A stretch of DNA of 5,252 nt from an uncultured beta proteobacterium. Its GTDB lineage: Bacteria; Pseudomonadota; Gammaproteobacteria; Burkholderiales; Burkholderiaceae_C. The stretch is from positions 1 to 5,252 of the forward strand of contig CAIQEX010000352.1 of NCBI GenBank assembly GCA_903870955.1, written 5' to 3'. Below, one piece after another: positions 1 to 4,530 of this stretch. The position numbers and the translations under genes were made by a program. How positions within the stretch are numbered: the stretch's first letter is position 1; every line of letters starts with the position of its first letter. The notes under the pieces were generated by a model. That model ran no database searches. It was not told the origin of the DNA and saw only the letters and a program-made list of their open reading frames with translations.

Positions 1-181
1 CAAAGTCAAGTTGGTGGAGCCCATGGGCGCACACCAAATCATCTGGGTGGACTGCCAGGGCCAGACCATGAGCATCCACACCGAAAGTGCAACCAACTAC
101 CACGTGGGCGATGCCTTGAACCTGTCAGTCGATTCTGCCCGCGCATCGATTTTCCATGGCGACGGCGAGAGCCGGCTCTAA
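1..181 (+). CDS. ABC transporter ATP-binding protein, C-terminal TOBE end (partial)
   Basis: This is the last 59 codons of a gene that enters from the left edge; the frame begins at base 2 and ends at TAA 179-181. The peptide has the pattern of the C-terminal TOBE/OB-fold domain of MalK/UgpC-type importer ATPases: a VEPMGAHQIIWV strand segment, a central HVGDALNLSVD turn and strand, then SARASIFHGDG near the C-terminus, where the family usually has a 'RA-x-LFD' type ending. Proteins of this class hydrolyse ATP on the cytoplasmic face to drive uptake of sugars, polyols or glycerol-3-phosphate, and the TOBE domain contributes to regulation or substrate sensing. The Walker A, signature and Walker B motifs lie outside the window, so the ATPase assignment rests on the TOBE pattern alone and the substrate cannot be told. 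The gene converges on the hydrolase gene, with 25 nt between the stop codons and no clear terminator. Confidence 0.75.
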   Translation, partial: KVKLVEPMGAHQIIWVDCQGQTMSIHTESATNYHVGDALNLSVDSARASIFHGDGESRL

Positions 182-206
182 GGCCCAGTAGTTTCGAGAT
201 CTTTGG

Positions 207-1070
207 CTAGCCTCCGGGCGCCAGGTGAAGGTTCAGAAAATCCAGCACCTTTTGAATATTTGCCGGAGTTTGGAAAGCGGGGTCTCCGTGGCCGGCACCC
301 GGCAGGATTTCAAGAGACACTTTTTGGGCTTCCATTTTGGCGGCGAAATTCACCGACTGCTGGAACGGCACGATGCTATCGGCGTCGCCGTGCTGAATGA
401 AAAACGGCGGCAGACCCGGGCCAATATAGGTCTCCGGATTGGCCACGCGCACAAGCTCCGGTATCTCGGTGATCTGTTGGCCCAGAATGAGCGACTCTGG
501 AGAGTGCACAGCGCAGTGCGCGGATTCAGCGTCGGGTGCGAAACCCGAAGCGGCCAATTGCGCATCCATCGCGAGAAAATCTGTGGGAGGGAACCATGCC
601 ACCACGGCCTGGACATCTCCAGTTTGGCTGGAGTTGCCCAGTGATCGATCGTTGAACAGGGGCACGCCTTGACCCACCCCGGCCATCAATGACAGATAGC
701 CGCCTGCGGAACCGCCCCAGGTGGCAATTTTCGCAGCGTCAAAATGGTATTGCGTTGCATGGGCACGGACCCAGCGAATGGCGGCAAACACATCCTGCAC
801 CAGCGCCGGGAAGATGGCTTCGCCGCTCATACGGTAATTGATCGAGACCACCGCATAGCCGCGCGCCAAACCCGCCAGCATCGGTTCGAGTTGGCGGTCG
901 CGTTTGTCGCCGAACTTGAACGCGCCTCCGTGAATCGCCAGGATCACCGGGAAGGGGCCAACGCCACCCGAAGGCCAGTAGATGTCCAGCATTTGTGCTG
1001 GCGACAGGTTGGCATAGGGGACGTCGAACAGCCTTCTGGTGACAGGAATTTCCGATGGAGTGGAAGACAT
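207..1070 (-). CDS. alpha/beta hydrolase (esterase/lipase-like, HSL/BD-FAE type)
   Basis: This 287-residue protein is a cytoplasmic alpha/beta hydrolase; it has no signal peptide or membrane segment. The HGG oxyanion-hole motif is at residues 47-49. The nucleophile elbow GGSAGG is at 119-124 with Ser121. The acid is probably Asp231 in HGDADSIVP, and the base His261 in GAGHGD, so the triad is complete and in the expected order. The HGG plus GxSxGG combination is typical of the hormone-sensitive-lipase and BD-FAE esterase groups, which hydrolyse carboxyl esters of small acyl or aryl substrates. The actual substrate is unknown. The ATG at 1068-1070 lies 18 nt beyond the last base of the upstream aldo/keto reductase gene on the same strand, so the two are probably co-transcribed. 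The Shine-Dalgarno is weak (an A-rich GAAAAG stretch), which would fit dependence on translation of the upstream gene. Stop codon TAG is at 207-209. Confidence 0.92.
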   Translation of the reverse strand: MSSTPSEIPVTRRLFDVPYANLSPAQMLDIYWPSGGVGPFPVILAIHGGAFKFGDKRDRQLEPMLAGLARGYAVVSINYRMSGEAIFPALVQDVFAAIRWVRAHATQYHFDAAKIATWGGSAGGYLSLMAGVGQGVPLFNDRSLGNSSQTGDVQAVVAWFPPTDFLAMDAQLAASGFAPDAESAHCAVHSPESLILGQQITEIPELVRVANPETYIGPGLPPFFIQHGDADSIVPFQQSVNFAAKMEAQKVSLEILPGAGHGDPAFQTPANIQKVLDFLNLHLAPGG

Positions 1071-1088
1071 AGTCTGGTGTTTTTCTTT

Positions 1089-2057
1089 TCAGGAATTTCC
1101 TGTGGCGAGGAAGCGCAGCATCTCGGGAGACAGCGTCAGGTCAGCACCCTGGAGTGAATCATGCAAGTGTTTCGCGTCCAGCGGGCCAATGATCGGTACC
1201 GCGACAAAAGGCTGCGACGTTATGTACGCCAGAGCAACCGCCGATACCGTGGTGTTCAGCCGGAGCGCCAGCGCTTGTGCACGCGCCAGACGTGCCAGAG
1301 TCTCGGCGTTCTCAAAATCTCGCCGCAGTTCGGGTTTCAGAAAATCCACACCCACTGCAGCGGCCTTGCTCATAAACCCCCGGGCCTGCGAGGTGTAGCA
1401 CGCCACGCCCAGGCCCGCGCTGGCGTAATAAGTTTGGGCATCGGCATCCATCAAGGCGTGGTCACTGGCAAAGGCTCCGGGATTGGCAACCGCCAGGCTC
1501 CACTGCACCTGGCTGGCAACAAAGGGAGTCAGGCCATGTTGCCGTGCATAAGTCTGCGCGGCACGAATGCGGTCAGGTTGCCAATTGGCGCAGCCCACAT
1601 AGCGGACCTTGCCGAGCCGGACCTGTTGATGCAGTGGCTCCATTATTTCTGCTACCGGGCGCTTCGGATCGTCCCGGTGCAGCCAATAAATATCAATGTG
1701 ATGAACGCCCAGACAGGCCAGGCTTTCGTCCAGATCGTGCGCAATTTCTTCGGGCGACAAACGCGGGATGAGCGGGGTTGCGAGATCGGGATGGCCACCT
1801 TTGGTGGACAGGACTACGCGTTCCCGATTCCCACCCCTCTTCAGCCATTGGCCGAGCGTCTTTTCGCTTTTGTGCCGTTCGCCGCCCAACCAGTCCGCGT
1901 AGACGTGTGCCGTATCCAGAAAGTTGCCGCCTGCGGCGCAGTACGCATCGAGCAGTTTGAAGGATTCATCGGCCGGTACAAGGCTGCCCCATGCGGCGGT
2001 GCCAAGACCTATATTCGAGATCTGCAAATCAGTATTCGGAATAGTTTTGGTTTGCAC
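1089..2057 (-). CDS. aldo/keto reductase family oxidoreductase
   Basis: This 322-residue protein has the (beta/alpha)8 aldo/keto reductase signature and the usual length for the family. The catalytic tetrad is intact: Asp48 in FLDTA, Tyr53 in HVY, Lys86 in STKGG and His127 in YWLHRDDP. The NADPH-binding part includes the GKVRYVGCANW strand (about 149-159), the SQVQWS strand (182-187) and the late VPIIGPLDAKHL loop (288-298) that normally grips the cofactor 2'-phosphate. It should reduce an aldehyde or ketone, or oxidise the reverse substrate, with NADP(H) in the cytoplasm; the physiological substrate cannot be read from sequence. The start is GTG at 2057-2055, chosen because AGAGGA lies 4 nt upstream and the N-terminus begins where the family usually does. 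It is the first gene of a probable two-gene operon with the alpha/beta hydrolase. Its promoter should lie in the 2058-2185 region shared with the divergent cytochrome remnant. Confidence 0.93.
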   Translation of the reverse strand: MQTKTIPNTDLQISNIGLGTAAWGSLVPADESFKLLDAYCAAGGNFLDTAHVYADWLGGERHKSEKTLGQWLKRGGNRERVVLSTKGGHPDLATPLIPRLSPEEIAHDLDESLACLGVHHIDIYWLHRDDPKRPVAEIMEPLHQQVRLGKVRYVGCANWQPDRIRAAQTYARQHGLTPFVASQVQWSLAVANPGAFASDHALMDADAQTYYASAGLGVACYTSQARGFMSKAAAVGVDFLKPELRRDFENAETLARLARAQALALRLNTTVSAVALAYITSQPFVAVPIIGPLDAKHLHDSLQGADLTLSPEMLRFLATGNS

Positions 2058-2061
2058 TGAA

Positions 2062-2067
2062 TCCTCT
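2062..2067 (-). promoter_or_regulatory. Shine-Dalgarno of the aldo/keto reductase
   Basis: The minus strand reads AGAGGA here, followed by TTCA and then GTG. This strong, well-spaced site is what decides in favour of the non-ATG start for the reductase gene. Confidence 0.75.
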
Positions 2068-2136
2068 TTTTAGCTTTGAAATTCCAGGCCACGCATTTTG
2101 CGTTCCCGGTATTTTTCACCAGGTCACTGCGCACAG

Positions 2137-2152
2137 TCTGCAGGCTCGCAGA
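2137..2152. repeat. short inverted repeat upstream of the aldo/keto reductase
   Basis: TCTGC and GCAGA arms of 5 bp flank a 6-nt centre (AGGCTC). It lies about 85 bp upstream of the reductase GTG, in the divergent intergenic region, so it could be an operator half-site pair. It is short enough to occur by chance, and I found no clear sigma70 promoter pairing with it. Confidence 0.2.
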
Positions 2153-2185
2153 TACCCTTCAGAGCGACTGTAAGATGTTTTAAAC

Positions 2186-2199
2186 TTGATGCGCGTCAA
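2186..2199. promoter_or_regulatory. FNR/ANR-type binding site (TTGAT-N4-GTCAA)
   Basis: The sequence TTGATGCGCGTCAA matches 9 of 10 specified positions of the FNR consensus TTGAT-N4-ATCAA, and all positions of the looser TTGAY-N4-RTCAA. One extra flanking base pair extends the palindrome to CTTGA...TCAAG. Proteins of this CRP/FNR group activate or repress genes at low oxygen or in response to nitric oxide. The site covers the TTG/ATG that would start the cytochrome remnant. It therefore looks like a promoter operator now sitting directly beside coding sequence after loss of the gene's original 5' end. It is about 130 bp from the divergent reductase start, so it could also act there. Function is inferred from sequence match only. 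Confidence 0.55.
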
Positions 2200-2575
2200 G
2201 CTTCAAAATAACCACCGCAACACGGACGGGCACCCGGAGGATCATCCTCCTATGCCCGAAATTGTCGCCAAGGGGCGTAAGCCCTTGGTCTATGCCTGCG
2301 GTTTTTGTCACCGCGCCGACGGACCCGGCGGGCCGGAGAACGCGAATCTCACATGTCTCAGCGCTGACTACATCCGGCAGATGAAAGAATTCAGGAGCGG
2401 TGCGAGGCAAAGTTCCGTCACCAATCGGCCGCCGATTCAGGTCAAGGCTTTTCTGGTGAAGAGCGTTACCGATGAGGAGATTGCGTCCGCTGCAGCCTAT
2501 TTCTCGACCCTGCCGGCACGGTCGATCGTGAAGGTGGTCCCCTGGTGTGTGAGGTCTGTCATGGGGTCGGGCTAA
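2189..2575 (+). pseudogene. di-haem cytochrome c remnant, N-terminal haem domain (truncated)
   Basis: This is the first half of a broken c-type cytochrome gene. Read from ATG 2189, it shows HPEDHPPMPEIV, a haem-binding CGFCH motif, a YIRQMKEFRSGARQSS helix region and a DEEIASAAAYFSTLP helix. This order is characteristic of the first haem domain in a family of periplasmic di-haem cytochromes of the c553/c4-like type. Two defects are visible. There is no signal peptide, although c-type haem attachment happens in the periplasm; upstream the frame closes at TAA 2171-2173. After the VKVV residues (around 2537) the frame runs into about a dozen unrelated codons and stops at TAA 2573-2575. The second haem domain continues one frame back, in the next entry. 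An alternative start is ATG 2252, preceded by GGAGGA, but it would also lack an export signal. I infer it is non-functional; two sequencing errors are less likely because sequence is missing, not just shifted. Confidence 0.8.
2530..2538 (+). other. probable deletion junction in the cytochrome gene
   Basis: The nonamer GAAGGTGGT ends the first-domain reading as (V)KVV in one frame. In the frame of the second domain it reads EGG, leading into GGPLVCEVCHG. Both readings fit what I recall of the family at two positions normally tens of residues apart. The simplest inference is a deletion between two copies of a short GGTGGT-like repeat, with a deleted length of 1 modulo 3. Confidence 0.5.
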
Positions 2576-2760
2576 AAGGCAGCGACATAGCGCCCTTGCT
2601 AGCAGGTCGCTCGCCGACGTATATCGTTCGACAACTTTATGATTTCAAATATGGCAAACGTGCCGGCGCGATGAGTGGACCGATGGAGCCCACGGTCAAG
2701 AATCTGTCGGTGGATGACATGCTTGCGCTCGCGGCCTATGCAGCTTCACTGAAACCCTAG
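2545..2760 (+). pseudogene. di-haem cytochrome c remnant, C-terminal haem domain (frameshifted)
   Basis: This is the second half of the same broken cytochrome gene. Its frame is one base back from that of the first half. It contains the second haem motif CEVCH right at its beginning, then the family-typical GVGLKGSDIAPLLAGRSP loop, the IVRQLYDFKYGKRAGAM helix and turn (a Met here could be the axial haem ligand), and the closing helix DDMLALAAYAASLKP before TAG 2758-2760. The GTG at 2545 is not a credible start: it sits immediately before the first haem cysteine, leaves no export signal, and has no suitable Shine-Dalgarno. The homology extends back to about 2533 in this frame. In intact relatives, as I remember them, a linker of roughly 60-70 residues separates the VKVV segment from this second haem motif. 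Here that linker is missing, which points to a deletion and not a simple one-base indel. Confidence 0.8.
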
Positions 2761-2809
2761 AAAACGCGGTGCCTGGGGTAAGTTGAACACTTTCCAATCG
2801 CGCACATGG

Positions 2810-2829
2810 GGGAGCGCCTTCGCACTCCC
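2810..2829 (+). terminator. weak hairpin after the cytochrome remnant
   Basis: GGGAG and CTCCC arms enclose an inner GC/GC pair (after one C-A mismatch) and a CTTC tetraloop. The hairpin is followed by AAAATTT, not a true run of T. It could be a relic or weak terminator of the cytochrome gene 50 nt upstream, but the missing U-tract makes this doubtful. Confidence 0.25.
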
Positions 2830-2837
2830 AAAATTTC

Positions 2838-2851
2838 CTGACGTAGATCAA
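2838..2851. promoter_or_regulatory. FNR-like box upstream of bacteriohemerythrin
   Basis: CTGAC-GTAG-ATCAA matches 8 of 10 positions of TTGAT-N4-ATCAA, with a perfect right half (ATCAA). Allowing Y/R at the inner positions, only the first base differs. Its centre is about 178 bp upstream of the hemerythrin ATG. Relative to the TAGAAT promoter candidate it would sit near -82, a position at which FNR-type activators can work. Low-oxygen regulation of an O2-binding protein is biologically sensible but inferred. Confidence 0.4.
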
Positions 2852-2890
2852 GCTAATGCACTTTGCCTGTGGGAATGGGCCTGCGTTTGC

Positions 2891-2919
2891 TTTTCCGATG
2901 CATCTCTGTTCACTAGAAT
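2891..2919 (+). promoter_or_regulatory. candidate sigma70-type promoter for bacteriohemerythrin
   Basis: A good -10 element TAGAAT (2914-2919, 5 of 6 to TATAAT) follows a poor -35 element TTTTCC (2891-2896) at a 17-bp spacing. Transcription would begin near 2926, leaving a leader of about 97 nt before the hemerythrin ATG. A weak -35 is what one expects of an activator-dependent promoter, and the FNR-like box lies upstream. Confidence 0.35.
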
Positions 2920-3008
2920 TTTGCCTATGCTCCACCAAGCGCCCTCGCCGCATCAGGCGATAGCGTTGTGTCCTTCGACCCGGTAGAGCGAATTGCCTTT
3001 TTTTGGGC

Positions 3009-3014
3009 AAGGGA
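3009..3014 (+). promoter_or_regulatory. Shine-Dalgarno of bacteriohemerythrin
   Basis: AAGGGA lies 8 nt before ATG 3023. It decides for that ATG over the in-frame TTG at 2993, which would add ten residues absent from relatives. The preceding TTGCC (2993-2997) can pair with GGCAA (3006-3010) around a T-rich loop, placing part of this site in a weak hairpin. Confidence 0.55.
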
Positions 3015-3022
3015 AATACTCT

Positions 3023-3502
3023 ATGAGCGAAGAAACCGTCGAGCGCAAAGCCCCTTACGTAATCGAATGGCGTGAGGGCTTCAAGATTGGCGTCGCACAG
3101 GTGGATCAGGAACACCGCCACTTGTTTACCCTGGTCCGTGCGCTCAATCTGCAGTCGGTTCAGCAAACGGTGGAGGAGTTGCTGGATTACGTTGTCACCC
3201 ATTTCTCCAATGAGCAGGATCTGATGGAGTCCAGTGGCTACCCGGCCTTTGAACAGCACCTCAAACTGCACGAAGAATTTGGTGCACATGTCGCAGACTT
3301 TTTGGGCACACAGGATGAATGGACCGAAGACCGCGTGCAGGATCTGCGCCGATTTTTAAATAAATGGCTGATCGGGCACATCATGACGCATGACCTGCGT
3401 TTCGGAAAATGGCATGCCAGCCACCATACAAAACCCGCTCCGGTCATCGCCAAACCGGCTGCCAAAGCGGGCTTCTTTGCGCGCCTGTTCGGTAGGGGCT
3501 AA
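3023..3502 (+). CDS. bacteriohemerythrin (single-domain, O2-binding di-iron protein)
   Basis: This 159-residue protein belongs to the hemerythrin family, whose four-helix bundle binds O2 at a non-haem di-iron site. All seven expected ligands are present in order: His31 (VDQEHRHLF), His60 and Glu64 (HFSNE), His79 and His83 (HLKLH), His119 and Asp124 (HIMTHD). Bacterial members act as O2 carriers or sensors, deliver O2 to oxidases or oxygenases, or buffer oxygen and nitric oxide. No fused signalling domain is present, so a soluble cytoplasmic role is likely. The helix A-B connection is short: 29 residues from His31 to His60, against 36 in the better-known Methylococcus protein. The last 20 or so residues are a Lys/Pro/Ala linker ending in AGFFARLFGRG, a basic aromatic tail outside the bundle. 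The start at ATG 3023 is supported by AAGGGA. The gene sits behind an FNR-like box and converges on the binding-protein gene, with only 7 nt between stop codons. Confidence 0.93.
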   Translation: MSEETVERKAPYVIEWREGFKIGVAQVDQEHRHLFTLVRALNLQSVQQTVEELLDYVVTHFSNEQDLMESSGYPAFEQHLKLHEEFGAHVADFLGTQDEWTEDRVQDLRRFLNKWLIGHIMTHDLRFGKWHASHHTKPAPVIAKPAAKAGFFARLFGRG

Positions 3503-3509
3503 GTCACCG

Positions 3510-4508
3510 CTACTGGGCAACAAACCCGCTGGACTTGATGATCTTGCTCCAGACCCGGGTGTAGGCCTGCTCGCGGCTGCCGAGTTGCTGGGCGTTCATA
3601 AAGCCCAAATTCAGACCCATGCCAGTCAGGCGGTCCTTCACATCAGGCATGGCGATGACTTTGGCAACGGCATCGGCAAATCGTTCGATGGCCGCGTGCG
3701 GCGTTCCTGCGGGGGCAAAAAAGCCGTAGTAGGCGACCTCTTCAAATCCTGGAAGACCCAGCTCCGTGAAAGTGGGCACATCGGGTAGCAGGCTTTGACG
3801 CGTGTTGCCCATGACGGCGACGATGTGCAATTTTCCAGCCCGGTGGTTCTCAATAAAGTCCGGCACAGAGGCGACGCCGGCACCGATCTGGTTCCCCAGC
3901 ATGTCCCCCATCATTGGCGCGCTGCCCCGGTAAGGCGCAGCCTGCAAATCCAGCGCGTATTTTTGTGCCATCAGCTTGACCAGAAACTCGGGCACCGACG
4001 CAGGCGCTGGCACCCCCACATTGCCGTGGCCTGCGCCCTGGTTGCGTACCCACGCCAGATACTGCGTCAGCGAGTTGGCGGGTGTGCCACCCGAGACCGC
4101 GAATGCATTCACGAACGTGGCAATGCCAGCAACCGGGACAAAGTCCTTGCTCGGCTCGTAGCCCGGGTTCTTGACCACCTGCGGCAGGATGGAAATGGCG
4201 TGGTCATGCGTAAAGTACAGGGTGTTGCCATCCGGTGCGGCTGCCTTGAGTGCTTGCGCGGCAATCTGGCCCCCGGCACCGGCACGGTTTTCCACCACCA
4301 CCGGATTGCCCAGCACATCCTTGAGCTTGTCGGCCAGCGTTCGGGCAATGGCATCGGTGCCGCCGCCGGGTGGAAAACCCACCAGCAGATGCAGCGGCGC
4401 GCCCTGGGCCCAGACATTTGCGGATAGACACAAGACAGCGCTGGCCAGGACGCGGCGAAGGACGCGGTGAAGGACGTGATTAGGGGCCATGGCAAAATTT
4501 GAGTTCAT
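3510..4508 (-). CDS. Bug/TctC family tripartite tricarboxylate transporter substrate-binding protein
   Basis: Read from ATG 4508, this is a 332-residue periplasmic binding protein. An N-terminal signal peptide (basic HRVLRR, then hydrophobic LASAVLCLSA) probably ends after VWA at residue 34. The mature part shows the Bug/TctC landmarks in order: VGFPPGGGTDAIAR (43-56), VVENRAGAGG (71-80), PDGNTLYF (92-99), APYRGSAP (191-198), and the closing-lobe block LPDVPTFTELGLPGFE (241-256). These proteins capture carboxylates or related small acids and present them to a TctAB permease. No tctA or tctB lies beside it, as is common for the many orphan Bug proteins of Burkholderiales, so the ligand is unknown. 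The start is uncertain. ATG 4490 gives a more compact 29-residue signal peptide but has no Shine-Dalgarno; ATG 4508 has only a weak GAG-containing stretch. A longer frame to 4586 merely runs antisense to the SDR gene. Stop codon TAG is at 3510-3512. Confidence 0.9.
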   Translation of the reverse strand: MNSNFAMAPNHVLHRVLRRVLASAVLCLSANVWAQGAPLHLLVGFPPGGGTDAIARTLADKLKDVLGNPVVVENRAGAGGQIAAQALKAAAPDGNTLYFTHDHAISILPQVVKNPGYEPSKDFVPVAGIATFVNAFAVSGGTPANSLTQYLAWVRNQGAGHGNVGVPAPASVPEFLVKLMAQKYALDLQAAPYRGSAPMMGDMLGNQIGAGVASVPDFIENHRAGKLHIVAVMGNTRQSLLPDVPTFTELGLPGFEEVAYYGFFAPAGTPHAAIERFADAVAKVIAMPDVKDRLTGMGLNLGFMNAQQLGSREQAYTRVWSKIIKSSGFVAQ

Positions 4509-4530
4509 ACCCAATACTCTACCCTTACCG
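4509..4530. promoter_or_regulatory. 22-nt divergent start region between tctC-like and SDR genes
   Basis: Only 22 nt separate the two divergent ATG codons (40 nt if the binding protein starts at 4490), too little for two independent promoters with leaders. A plus-strand AATACT (4513-4518, 4 of 6 to the -10 consensus) would start transcription about 5 nt before the SDR ATG. No good Shine-Dalgarno precedes ATG 4531. Promoters probably overlap the neighbouring coding ends, and the SDR transcript may be leaderless; this is inference. Confidence 0.3.

Noticed and set aside
168..212. Palindromes AGAGCCGGCTCT (168-179) and GGCTAGCC (205-212) as a bidirectional terminator between convergent genes
   Set aside because: They have no loops and no T-run on either strand. 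The first lies inside the ATPase coding end.
1161..2060. Long plus-strand open frame (299 codons) opposite the aldo/keto reductase
   Set aside because: It has no recognisable domain, and the minus strand carries a complete catalytic tetrad over the same bases. It is a GC-driven antisense shadow.
2236..2250. Perfect palindrome GGAGGAT-C-ATCCTCC as an operator or hairpin
   Set aside because: It coincides with codons for the family-conserved EDHPP segment of the cytochrome, so coding constraint explains it better than regulation.
2530..2575. Programmed -1 ribosomal frameshift joining the two cytochrome halves
   Set aside because: There is no standard slippery heptamer followed by a stem-loop. 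The missing linker and missing signal peptide also make decay a better explanation.
2696..3289. Minus-strand open frame (197 codons) across the intergenic region and hemerythrin start
   Set aside because: No domain is recognisable. It overlaps the hemerythrin coding region, where the ligand pattern is unambiguous on the plus strand.
3795..4427. Plus-strand open frame (210 codons) opposite the binding-protein gene
   Set aside because: The composition (many Arg, His and Cys) is typical of antisense reading. The minus strand has clear Bug/TctC motifs.
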